From contig JARUPZ010000034.1 of NCBI GenBank assembly GCA_031213475.1, positions 1,012,501 to 1,076,500 on the forward strand: a stretch of DNA of 64,000 bases, written 5' to 3'. Source of the stretch: Nereocystis luetkeana (taxonomy: Eukaryota > Sar > Phaeophyceae > Laminariales > Laminariaceae). Below, in pieces: positions 11,389-22,465 of the stretch. The translations under genes were made by a program, and so were the position numbers. Below the pieces are notes generated by a model. It was not told the DNA's origin, made no database searches, and saw only the letters and a list, made by a program, of their open reading frames with translations. Positions within the stretch are counted from its first letter, which is position 1. Every line of letters begins with the position of its first letter.

Positions 11389-14300
11389 ATGGTGGTGAAG
11401 CACAGCAGTCCATCCCGTCCGTGGAAGTCCACGGCTGCATCGGCCGTAGTATGCACGTATGCTGCTGTCATTGTCGGCTGCTGCTACTGCTGCTGTCTCT
11501 CCACGCACGCCTTTCAAACTCCACCATGTTCAACAAACACCCTCAAACGAGGCTCGTTGCACCCAAAATCTCCTCCTGGTACCACCATCGCCAGTCGAAG
11601 CCCGTCCTCCTCCGTCGCTCTACAGCCCTCCGGGACCCCTGAGGCTACGCCGACGTCAGCTGGGGACATTAGGCGTTCGACAGAAGAAAGTCAGGAAGGA
11701 TCCGCTCCGGTATGTGGTTCGTGCTCGCCTTCATGATCTCCCCGATCTTGTTGCGGTTTTTCAAAATCGATATAAAAGGCTCCACCACCATCACCAAATG
11801 CCGTACGAGTCGTCGTATTTTGATTTCTGCACGCACGAGAGTAAGCAAGCAGCTCCCCCGGAACGACTCCAGGGTCAACAGTCAACAGGGTCAACAGGAG
11901 CAGATATCGAAGGATGTCCAGTGGCCCTGTGTGCATAGACTACACAGTGTATTCCTCTCTCATTGTGGAGATACATTTCTGATTTCTGTTTCACGTCGTA
12001 CTTTCGCAACAGGTATGAAGGTCCCCTGCAACATTAACATTTACGTACATGTCACTAACCGGACAGATCATCTACAGATCATCTACAGATCATTCCCGCT
12101 TCATCATCTACTGCTGTAGATCTATCAGGGCAGATACACTCCTGATCTGCGTGATATAGCTCATGTTGGAGAGGATAACCTGCAAGATCTATATATACAA
12201 CACTTTTCTCTAGTTGGGCCTGTACGTTTCTTGAGTTGGTCGGTACTGCCGCTCAGATCGTGCACAGCACCTCGTTTCGGGAGTTTAGGATCTGTAGATG
12301 ATCTATGATACAGGTAGGCAGATAGATCAGATAGATCGTGATCTATCTGTCCGATGTGTGCAACGTTTCCTTGCAACAAACCTCGCTCGTCGCTACACGT
12401 ACGCAAGTGTCTCGTGCCTCGTACAGGACCCCTCCGGCCAATTTCTGTTTTATACGTCGGATCAGACCCAACCCGACCCCAACACCAACATCATCAGCCC
12501 TAAGCCTCTCCTTAATCCCAATCGTTTTGGTGTATTTTTTCCAGAACAAAACGGCCTGTCGAAAGGCCAGCCTCGACCAACCAGGCAGTGATATTGCACG
12601 AATTTTCTCTGCAAGATGGTGTTGCAGTTACGGCAGTACTGTACCTCTCTTCGATACCAGGTGGTGGCCATCATATCACTCTATTTTACTGCATGTTGTA
12701 CTAGAAACGTGGGTTGCAGTTATTCACTGATGTGCCCACCTTTGGGGATACAGCACTTGGAATGAGGCCGGGATGAGTCTTGCAGTACGTGGTATTAATA
12801 GATACTCTCGTACCTGGTATATCGAGGCTAATAGGTTCTGAGTTCCACGGCGGTCATACTTTGTCCCCCCCAAGCAAGGCTGTGGTCTCCCGTGCTCGAG
12901 ACGGTTACAGTGCAATAGGACGCCTAAAAAAGAAGCAGGAAAACCGGTACATTTTTATTCATTTCTTATTCTGAGAATGGGCGCTTCCTGCACTAACTTC
13001 ACTTTACAGACTCCCCAAGTTCTTATTTTCCTCTGTAAATATCAGTATGTTTTTCTTTTTTGCTCGTTTTCTTTGTGGGTTGAGTACTGAAATGTAGCCG
13101 CTGACTGTCTTTGCTAAATCGTCCTATGTGGCCCTGACACTACCATCCTGGGAGGTCGCGGATCTGTCAACTTCCAAACCATACATCCCGTAGCGCATGC
13201 GTTCGATTTATCGACGGACAGAGTGAGTGGTTTAATGTGAAGAACACACATACGCATCTTGCGGAAGATGAGCTTCGACGGAATTTTCGATCTCCCTCAA
13301 AGCTGAGGTGTTTTTTTTTATCTTTTATACGTACCTGGTATTCAAATATGGGCTACATGCACGGTGTTGCCATCTTGGCCAGTTCTTCAAGCCGGTAGCA
13401 CGAATCAAGACCCGAACCATACAAATCCCTCGCGACAAGCAGACTTGTGCGCAAGAGCCGTGTATGTCTCACCCAGCACACAATATCCACCGTAGAGTTT
13501 GCAGATCAGATAACCCAGCAATATTTATATCACACTCTGGCTGTCAATGTAAGGACCGTTTAAACGTTACTATGAATGCCAAACGATCCTTATACTACGG
13601 CCCCAATATTTTTGTCCAGGGTGGCATCTACTGTATATGTAGATGTGTGTATATATATGTCTGCCGCGAAATGTCTACATCATGAAAAGGGGATACGATC
13701 TGTCCAATATGTGAACATTTCTAAAGGGATTAGCTCGCCGACCGATTGTTTTTCGAACCGATCCAGGAGAGCGGAATGTGGCAGTGGCGGAATGGGTGGG
13801 AGGTCCACTTCGAGCACGCGCGTCGGGAGGGGGCACCGCCTCTTCTCCTCCTCCCGGGGTTCGGGGTTGGAACGTTTCACTTCAGGAGGAACATGCAAGA
13901 GGTTTGAAGTCACAGTTCATTGATAGCGACTATGATACGCACAGCCGTTTCATTTTATATAGCGGTGCCGTTCGGTTGTGCTCCGCACGTGCTTTTATGG
14001 CGGTGTTGATGTTGGTGGTGGTCGTGGTGGTGTTGTTGGTGGTGTTGGTGATGGTACCGGTGTTGTCGCTGTCGTTGCCTGTTCGTTGTTGGTGTTGCTT
14101 GTGGTTGTGCTGTTGGTGGTGGTTTTGTGGTGGTGTTGTTGATGTTGACGGTGGTGCTGCTGCTGCTGTTGTTGTTGGTGTTGCTGCTGCTGCTACTGCT
14201 GCTGATGATGATGATATTGTTGTTGGTGGTGCTGGTGATAGGAATCGCAGCCGACCTCGACGGGCGCGCGCTCTTTTCATTGTTGGCGCGCAGCTGTCCA

Positions 14301-17300
14301 AGACCCACGACGTTTACGCTCTCGACTTCCTCGGACAAGGCAAGAGTTGGCCAACCAGAGCACCTAGCCGAGACGACGGCCTGTGCTACAGCGTCGACAC
14401 CTGGACGGAGCAGGTAAATAATTGCTCGCAAGGATATACTGTGGGGTACCCAGGTACCTACCCGGTGTACCTACCGGAGTATGAAGGGGTGCACGTGGAC
14501 AAAAACCCGACACATCCCTTTTTTCTTTTGAGACCCAGACAGAGGGGTATACTCAAACCAAGCAAAACTATTTTAAGAAAAAAAAACTTTTTTCGTGACT
14601 TCCGTTCAGAAACCCCACCCCACTGGTTCGTTTTTTATTTTGACCTGTTTAGGATCGTGGTGCCGTTTTTTCTTTTTTCTCGTCGCTCACCCCTATGGCA
14701 TGAGCGACGTAATAACGTGCGGTACCCGCCTACCTCAGAGTAGATACCCTGCTAAACACTAAACACTCCCTTGTATAAGGGGGTTCAGGCTAAAATTGTC
14801 GACTTTGACCACCTTGATATTCCAATAGCTCCGATTCCATCGATACTCCTTCCGACTACTCCATAGCCCCCAAACATCTCCCAACAAGTCCGACTACCCC
14901 CCGACAACTACAAGTCCGATCGTCGACCTCTTAACAGGTGCTGGCGTTCATAGAAGAAGTTATCGGGCAGCCCGCCTACGTCGCGGGAAACTCTCTCGGC
15001 GGTTTCATCGGGACCAACCTCGCCGCGAAGCACCCGCGCTCCGTCCTGGGTTTAGCCCTCATGAACGCCACCCCTTTTTGGGCCTTTCGAAAACCTACCT
15101 CGAAAGGGGACGAAGTTGGTGTGCAGGCGGGGAGGGGGACCGGTGGCACCGCTTCTACCGTATTGGGCGGGTCTGTGACGAGAGAGGGGGGAGTTCCAGG
15201 AGGCGACATGATGGGCGTTTCTGTGACGGGAGAGGGGGGAGTTCCAGCAGAGGGAGGCGGGGATTGGTTGAAATGGGACGGGATTTTGCCGGCCCCGGAC
15301 GGCTTGTTCCGGTTCGGGGCTTGGTATTTCGACCGCATGAGGGATCCCCGGACCGTGAAGAGCATGCTGGGAGCCGTCTACAGTAACGCCGGTAAGGGTC
15401 GGGGCCCGCGGGGGGGAAGGGGAGGCGTACTCATTTGTTGCTTGCCTTAGTCATTTGGCCATTCACTAGGCATCCCTTTCGAGACGGAGCACCGTTTCTG
15501 CCCTTATCAGAGACACCTCCAACAGTCGGGCACTTCTTTCTGGTTGGGTAGGTCGTCGGCCCTCCTGTATCACCTGTGCACAGTCTCAATAGTCTAAAAC
15601 GCAGCATCTTATTTTTGCGGCGGGTGCCTGGTATGAGCCGCAAGGGCACCGCGTGGCATGCTGCCGTATTTAAACCCGATATTTCACCTACCAACGAAAA
15701 CCCAACAACGTCGAAACAAACGTGACCAGCGCCCAAAAGTTGGAGGTTTCTCTTGTAGGAGTAGGAACGGTGCTCCGTCTCTTAAGGGATGTGTGGTCCA
15801 TGATATAATAACTTGAGGCAAGAAACAGATGAGTACCCCCCCCTCCCCCTCTCCTCCTCCGTTCTCAGCACAAGGGCATCAGTCAACGGGCGCGACGGTC
15901 CTTATTTTGCCGATTTACTTTTAGCGACGTGCTCCGTCCCGGCATTGTAGGGATGCGAGGGTCTATGGCCATACGACTGCGGCCAATGCATGAGCATGAG
16001 TACACCCCCCCCCCCCTCTCCTCGTCCCCTCTCAGCACAAGGGCATCAGTCAACGGGCGCCACCGTCCTCAGGCGCCACCGATTTTCCTATAGCCTACTC
16101 TTATGGTGAAAATAACAAAAAAAAATACTACCTACGAGGCGTTTTACGGTGGCGCTGCATCTTTTTAGGACTGCAGTCCCGTTTTAGGGGAAACCAGTCG
16201 AATTCTGAGTAGTGTGTCCCCAAAACGGGGTTGCAGTCTTAAAAGGGTGAGGGTGCTTCGTTTGAGGAACTTAAGAACCTCACCGAGTTCCCGGCTTTGA
16301 GATAAAGTGATAACCTTAACCCGATGAAACTCCCCGTGGCCTGTTAACAGTAGATACATCACGAATCATATCGCAAAAAACTGTCTGTATTCCACCGATA
16401 TTTCCCTATCGCAGCACGCCTCCATTCACTTGATGATGGTTGACCCTTTTGGCGTTTTTGCGCTAACCTGCCATTGCCGTCTCTCCGAGTTTAGCCATCC
16501 CCGTCCCGTCGCACGTACGCTTTGCTCGAGGTGGGCAACCTCTCACGCACTGGACAGACCACGATCAACGTTCCATCAAATAATACTGGTCCCATGTTTT
16601 TACCGTAATGAAATGTTGAGCAAAGAGCCGTACTATGCAGATCCCATCCGGCAATCATGATCTACAATGGATGTTGTTGTCACATATTAACCCGGAATGC
16701 GTCTGCCCCCAAACGACTGGACCATGCAATAGGGATCCGATCTGTCCTATGTGCTGCAACCTTCCTCACACCCGACATGTCATCTACAGATCATTCCCAC
16801 AGTTCATGATATACCTGATAGGTCTTTCAGGGAAGATAGATAGATCTACAGTATGCCTGATCTGTATGATCTACAATAGCTCAAGTTGCCGGGTGGGAGT
16901 CGAATAATCCACACTATCTAGGGCATGTCTCCTGGAATGGATCTGCAACTGTTGATGTCCTGCACAACGTATCAGAATGGCAGGTTGGGATCTAGATGAT
17001 ATCTGTAGATGATATATCTGTACCTGGCAGATGATGTTTCTGTCCGACGTGCGTATCCTCCCTTTCACGAGGGATTTTGCTCCTGACGACCCCTCCATTC
17101 CACACACACCCCCATCACCCACCTTCATGTGCAACTCCTTCGGTAATTCCCTTTCGACATGGTGCACACTGATCAAACGTCCAAACTGACGCCACCTTTA
17201 TATGCAAATATGTATCTGTTCCACCGGCAAACTATGAAGACAACGATCGGAGAGGAGGTGGTGTCCCAGATCATCGCTGCCACGGATCGACGTCCCAGCG

Positions 17301-20300
17301 ACAGTTGTTTTTTTCTGTCGGCGCCTTGATCCTTCCCCCCCCACTAAGGCCATTCATTAGATCGAATACATCTCTCCTATCGAGTACACCCCCCCCCCCC
17401 CCCCCCGCCCTCTGCCACATCATGTGCAACTCCTTTTATTCTGCTCTTTCGGACGTTCTACTGATCACACGGGAAAAACTACGGCATGTACTCCTCGTAT
17501 TTTATATACCCATGCCACCGGGAATTATGAAGACGCGATCGGAGAGGAGGTGGTGTCGGAGATAATCGCGGCTACGGATCGAGGTCCCAGCAACCACGAC
17601 TACGGCGTGGGGGGGCACGAGGCGTTCACCAGCATTGTCTTCGCTCCCAAGGTGTGGAAACCCTCGCCTACAGCCCGTCGTTGACGCGCCGCAAGGTCCG
17701 GAGGCATCACCTAAAGTTTTTTTTCTGTGTATTGATACCATTTTCCTCTTTGCTGTGTATTGGTTGTACCACTGCTTTCATCTGTGTACAGTATTGATGC
17801 CAACACCTACAGTTTCTGCGTATTGATATGTGGTATGTAGCAATGATTTCGTTTCTGTTTTTCTTTTCATACAAGAATCAACTTTTTTCTCATTACTTTG
17901 TTTGGGGGGGGAGGGGTGATATCTACCTCGAACTCTAACCCCAACCGATTCCCCTGACCCTCGATACTGGTTACACCTCGAGGAGCGCCGCCAGAGGCCG
18001 TCACCGAAGGTGTTTTTGTTTGCTAGTATGTGTCAGTCACAGTTGTCGGAAAACATGTGGGGGAGCTACCGTAGCTAGCAATATATCTACTCAAGTATAG
18101 ATCAGGGTTAAATATGCGAGAAAAACAAATGACACGGGGTCGGGTACTCAAAAACCACGTGAAAACGAAGGTTCAAACCTAAAACCAAGTGGAAATAAAC
18201 GGCCAAAGAGTTGCTACCTGGTGTTTTCTCGATTGGTCCAGTGACCACAGCCCTCCGGTTTTGTTTCTTGTTCTGACTTCTAGGGTGTTTGGTTCGGTTG
18301 CTTCTTCTCTTATTTTCTTCATGTACGCCCAAACAAAACTGCAAAGGTATCCATGAAACTACTGGTACCACCTTGCACAGCTCGGCATACCGACGTATAT
18401 TTTTCGGGCATGCTCTCTGTCGCTCAGCCGTAGCCCTCGATTGGGTTTCCGCCCGCCGACAGGTTTCGATGAAGTTCGAGGACATGATCGACCGCCTTGA
18501 GATGCCGCTGGTTTTGATTTACGGGAAGGAGGACCCCTGGGTCGTTCCGCTTTGGGGTCACCGAATAAAGCGACAGAGGCCGGAGACCCTCTACTACCAG
18601 GTGATCGAGAGTGGAGTTCAACTCAGGCGTTTCTCGCACAATTCGACCGTCATATTTTTCTACTTTGGCTCTTTCTTGGGGGCGTATATACGTATAATAG
18701 CTCCACATAATTCCGGCACAATCATTGCGGTGGGAAAATGTGAAGATCCTTCCTCGCCCCCTTCCCCCCCCACCCCCACCCCCTCCTGACCCCCTTCCCT
18801 CCCTGGTCATGCTCATGAAATTTTCATCTCATCTCACCTCCCCTGTTATTCGCTTCGGCGAGAATATGCGAAGATTCCCCCCACCCCCCCCTCCCCCTTC
18901 CCCCTCCTTGGTGCTTCCTTTCGTCCTCGCCTTCCCTCCCTCATGATCATGTGACGATTGCACCCACCCCTCTTTGCACCCCCCTCCCCCTTCATCGCTG
19001 AGGTGAAAGCAAGCGAAAATTATTCCCCTACCCCCCCTACTTCCCGCCTCACTACCTCCCCACCGTCCCTTCCTTGCGCTCATGTCATGATTACCCCCCC
19101 GGTCCCGTTTCCCCCTCTCTATTTTCATATTTTCCCTGGTGTGCCTTTGGTACGTGTCTAACTTTCTATCGCGATAGGTGTCCCCCTCAGGGCATAGCCC
19201 CCACCACGAAACGCCCAACACGGTGAACTCCCTTCTTGCTGGTTGGTTGGAGTACGCGAGAAGTGGAGGGGCGCCGCCGCTGTCGAAGGACGGACAAATT
19301 CTACAGATGGCTGTAAGATACGAACACTATCCCCCCCCCCCGACTTCATCCTTTCACCACCGCTGATATCATCCAACACTATTGCCAAACAGTTTCCCCC
19401 TAAAATAACCAAGGCTTTTCAAGGGTCGGGTGGAACTTTCCGGGCCAGGTAGGGTCGGATCGGGTCGGGAAGGGGTGACCCGATCCGATCCGTAAGAAAT
19501 TGAACATCTCCTGACCCAACCCGACCCAACCCGGCCCGTGAGATTTCAAAATGTTCCTGACCCGAACCCCAGGACGGGTCATGACCCGTAAGGAACCCTG
19601 ATTACCTGGTATATCGTGATAACTTTGTTTCGACCTCAACCGTTCGGGAGGCGTATGGTACTATATGGCATTTTTTATTATTTAGTTCGCTAAACCGACG
19701 AGGGCTACGGCATGAAAAGCGCGCAGCAGTACAGCAGTAGTGCAGGTGTCGTCACCATGCTCCTTGTGGGGGGTACAGTTCCTTACACCGCAGTACGGAC
19801 CCCCCACCCCCCCCTACCTACCCCAGCAGCTCGGGCTGCTTCACACCGCTCTGTCCTAATATACAAGGACAGTTTGTGTATTATTAGTTAGTATAAACGG
19901 CCCTTACAAAACAGGACAGAATGGTATGGCCGGTGTTACACTATAATCGAGGTGTTTTGTTTCGGCAGCGTGTCACCCCATCGGACAGATCACCTAACAG
20001 ATAATTCCCAACTCACGGTCTAGATCCTTCAGGGTAGATAGGTTCCTGATCTGTAGGATCCGGCTCATTTCCTGCTGTTGTTGCCGGGTGGGAGCCGTAT
20101 AGTTCGCATGATTTACCACGTGTTCCCTGGGTTGGATGTGGATCTATTCAGATCCTGCACAACGTCTCAGAGGTGGAGGTAAGCTTAAGGGAAAGAACTA
20201 TTACGGGGGACCATAGTTAACAGGACCTATGGTACACATAAAAACCTATATGTTTAACCATTTTTACTAACAATATTTGGTCCTGTTAACTATGGCCCCC

Positions 20301-20778
20301 CGTAATATTACGGGGGGCCAAAATTAATAGGACCTATGGTATACATAAAAACCTATGTATTGACCATTTTTACTAACAATATTTGGTTCTATTAAGTATG
20401 GTGCCCCGTAGTAGGATGTGGGTAAGGGTATGGGTACGGGTAAGGCCAAGAGAGAAGGTAAGGGAAGGGGTATGGGCGAGGGGAAAAGGTGAAACGGGAG
20501 ACGTTAACGGTAAGGGGTGCACGGCGCCAGCTGTAACCTCCGTATGAGCACGGCCTCACTTAAGACGTGAGCGAGATGTCCACTGAAGCATACCCCTGCC
20601 GCTCACGCAAGCCCGTCGTCTGCCTTTTCCCCCTTCTGATGCGCAGGAGGAGACCGGGGTCGTTGCGCGGGCGACCATGGTGCCGGACGCACGGCCGAGG
20701 GGGCCTTTAGAATGGGTTGATACGGCTGTCTGGGGTTTGACCGGTGGAGGCGTTTCCATGTCGAAGCGGTCGGGATGA
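11389..20778 (+). CDS. PPH: Pheophytinase (alpha/beta hydrolase, chlorophyll breakdown), 8 exons
   Basis: The family hydrolyses the phytyl ester of pheophytin in plastids. Exons: 11389-11709, 13767-13901, 14294-14413, 14938-15391, 17533-17651, 18463-18600, 19178-19312, 20647-20778. All introns are GT-AG, phases agree throughout, and the product is 517 aa. Residues 16-37 are hydrophobic and are followed by THAF (Ala41-Phe42), the stramenopile signal-peptide/transit-peptide junction. LLLLPGFGVGTFHF (133-146) is the oxyanion loop region and DFLGQG (163-168) follows. SVDTWTEQV (185-193) matches the pheophytinase-specific segment. The nucleophile is Ser211 in AGNSLGGF, NATPFW is at 235-240, the acid is Asp407 in KEDPW, and the base is His435 in SGHSPHHE. 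I chose the start at 11389 because it places the signal peptide at the N-terminus; in-frame upstream ATGs exist. Oddities are a roughly 55-residue Gly-rich insertion in the lid (about 246-300) and an unfamiliar C-terminal tail (exon 8). Exon 2 lies in a short frame and is supported by homology (WQWRNGWEVHFEH). Confidence 0.88.
12061..12365 (+). repeat. Family C repeat in PPH intron 1
   Basis: It contains 'gacagatcatctacagatca', 'ctgatctgcgtgatatagct', 'cagatcgtgcacagcacctc' and 'tagatcgtgatctatctgtc'. The central GGGTGGGAGCCG block is degenerate in this copy. Confidence 0.7.
13998..14245 (+). repeat. GTT/GGT/GCT simple sequence in PPH intron 2
   Basis: About 250 bp of imperfect GTT, GGT and GCT triplets lies immediately upstream of the exon 3 acceptor. 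It produces long spurious Val/Leu and Asn/Thr frames on both strands and acts as a U-rich tract before the 3' splice site. Confidence 0.85.
15435..16010. repeat. Cluster of family D modules in PPH intron 4
   Basis: A right module in reverse orientation (about 15435-15500) is followed by a right module in forward orientation (about 15765-15835) and a left module (15925-16000), each ending in C-rich sequence. A sequence 'agcacaagggcatcagtcaa' occurs twice (15858 and 16033), so part of the cluster is itself duplicated. Confidence 0.75.
16163..16250. mobile_element. Family B hairpin MITE in PPH intron 4
   Basis: Arms 'aggactgcagtcccgtttt' and 'ccaaaacggggttgcagtct' fold back on each other around a short loop. 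This is a diverged member of the family whose better copies are at 26888, 49276 and 56827. Confidence 0.85.
16771..17050 (+). repeat. Family C repeat in PPH intron 4
   Basis: A nearly complete copy from 'tcatctacagatcattccca' through 'gccgggtgggagtcg' and 'cctgcacaacgtatcagaat' to 'gatgatatctgtagatga'. A variant of the 9-mer (TACCTGGCA) interrupts the last part at about 17020. Confidence 0.8.
17124..17306 (+). pseudogene. Broken tandem duplicate of PPH exon 5 and its upstream intron
   Basis: Sequence from 'catgtgcaactccttc' to 'cgtcccagcgaca' parallels 17417-17610, which contains the functional exon 5. The exon part reads 'gatcggagaggaggtggtgt' in both. This copy has one extra base just after its AG acceptor, which shifts the frame relative to exon 4. 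Its 3' half is missing: after 'cccagcgaca' the sequence changes and leads into a family D module. It cannot substitute for exon 5 as it stands. Confidence 0.8.
17336..17410 (+). repeat. Family D left module with poly-C
   Basis: 'tagatcgaatacatctctcc' plus 'tatcgagtac' and 16 Cs. It lies exactly where the duplicated exon 5 copy breaks off, suggesting its insertion or mobilisation accompanied the duplication. Confidence 0.75.
19420..19590. repeat. GGGTCGGGT / ACCCGACCC block in PPH intron 7
   Basis: Low-complexity pentamer-like runs on one strand (19430-19475) are followed by complementary runs (19500-19580), giving a potential foldback. Confidence 0.7.
19981..20190 (+). repeat. Family C repeat in PPH intron 7
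   Basis: Copy with 'cggacagatcacctaacaga', 'ttgccgggtgggagccgta', 'tagttcgcatgattt' and 'agatcctgcacaacgtct'. Confidence 0.8.
20199..20412 (+). mobile_element. Two family A MITEs in direct tandem
   Basis: Unit 1 (20199-20306) and unit 2 (20307-20412) abut head to tail at 'ccccccgtaat|attacgggg'. Unit 2 is more diverged. Both lie in PPH intron 7. Confidence 0.9.
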
Positions 20779-22118
20779 TAGATCGTTGCGGTGCATCTTA
20801 ATATTTTATTTTGTGTTTGTGTGGTTTTGTATTCCTGTATTTTTACCGGTTTTACCGGGGGTTTTTCTCGTTTTGCGGTTGTTTTTGGCGTGGGCGATTG
20901 TTGTTTGGATTGTTATGGCTCCAGTCACGGAATCATGGATTGGTACGGGTTGAGCTTCGGACGATACTATTTTGTTTCCCGCCAGTATGCTTGGGTAAGT
21001 CCTGTGTTTTTTTTTCTTGTGAAAATCGAACTCAAGCTCTCACGAAGGATTCTGAATGCATGATGCATGAATATTGAACTGGTATTGGTGTGCTATCGGT
21101 GATGATGAGTCATTTTTTTTTCGCGAATGCGGTGTTGGGAAGCTATGGTGTGGAGGCATACAACAGAAGAAGCCAGGCGCCAGTTTTTATCGAGGGAGTG
21201 TTGACGTGCGTCGACTCTGTGAGCGGATATGGCCTCAATGCTTATATTTGTACCTGGTAAGCGTTTTTATGTAGCAATACTATTCTACTATTATAGCCAT
21301 CGCCGTGCTACCACGATCAATCACCGCCGGTTTTTTTGCATGGGGGCGTTGATGGTGTGTCCACTCTACCTATGATAGGAGGAAAGTATCAATGCGCATA
21401 CAAATGATAGATGAATATTGGACAATATGCTGCACGGACTGATCTGGACTGCTCCTGGTATCGTTTTTACTGTAATGTGATTGTGTTACAACAATGGCTT
21501 CTCTATACCAGGTAGTGCCTATATGCGCCATCCAACAATACCGGCACTATAGCGGCAAGCAGCACTATAGTGATCATCACACTATCAAACTGGTGAATAT
21601 GAGCTGTTCCAACCGATTTCACGGGCACCATAGTAATAGCGGGCAGCCGGCACTATTCAACCAGCACTATATGAGGGACCACTACCGTACTTCTTTCTTT
21701 TTTTTGTTATCTTCCTTGGAGATCTGGGTAAAAAAAGCTTACGCCCAACACACTTTCTTATTTGTGTACCGGTTCTAGTCCATCTGTAGGACACAGACTT
21801 TAACATGACACTCCGCCAGTGTACATGCCATGAACTTGCCGGGCCTCTTTGGTCGACCCCTTTTAGGTTCGATCAAGATGGAGGTAGGGATAGCCACCCA
21901 GGAATCAACAGCTCATTTTGCTCTGTCTTTTACCTGGGTAGTGCGAGATTTGCCTGCGCCTGTTCCAATTTTTATTTCTGCATTTACTCTCCTATGACTC
22001 TCCAGTGAAGGGACCCTGCTAGAAGAGTAGCGGCGATGGGTCTCCACCTGCCGTCAGAAAAAAGGCGCACTCGCTAAATAAACCCTTTTGCGTACTTATT
22101 ATCCTACTGTTATATGGA
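20779..22118. other. No recognisable gene; ACTATAG-type scattered repeats
   Basis: Downstream of PPH the open frames (20744-21274) are hydrophobic but T-rich and lack splice context. At 21520-21690 there are many 'gcactatag', 'cagcactata' and 'ggcactat' strings resembling the minisatellites at 23640-23830 and 37012-37300. Confidence 0.5.
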
Positions 22119-22232
22119 ATACCTTGGGCTGGGTAATCGATCGGTATTTTACCCCTATAAGCTCAGTAGGTAACACCTTCACATTTGACGTCGTCCAGGT
22201 CACGGGTTCGAACCCCACATCGAACGTTTCTT
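22119..22232 (+). mobile_element. tRNA-derived SINE-like copy
   Basis: It contains an RNA polymerase III A-box-like string (TAAGCTCAGTAGG) and, about 35 bases later, a good B box (GGGTTCGAACCCC). It is preceded by the family-specific head 'ccttgggctgggtaatcgat'. The D arm cannot form a proper tRNA stem, so this is not a functional tRNA. A second, 3'-truncated copy lies at 22391 and a diverged one at about 45095. Confidence 0.7.
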
Positions 22233-22390
22233 TTACAGAAACGCTTGCGCGTGCACACCTAAAAAAACACATCTCCCTGGTTCCCCAGGTATTGAAACGA
22301 AGCGGGTAGGTCAGCGTACGGATGTACCAGGTATACGGTTCCGACGCCCCAAAGACCCCGCCGTTCAAAGGGGGGGAGAGTGTTATAAGG

Positions 22391-22456
22391 ATTACCTTGG
22401 GCTGGGTAATCGATCGGTCTTTTACCCCTATAGCTCAGTAGGTAACACCTTCACAC
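22391..22456 (+). mobile_element. Truncated SINE-like copy (A box only)
   Basis: It matches the first 66 bases of the copy at 22119, with a cleaner A box (TAGCTCAGTAGG). The match ends just before TACCTGGTA at 22457, and the B box is absent. Confidence 0.7.
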
Positions 22457-22465
22457 TACCTGGTA

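Noticed and set aside
22157-22230. Functional tRNA gene
   Set aside because: A and B boxes are present, but the D and acceptor stems do not pair, and truncated copies exist nearby. It fits a SINE better.
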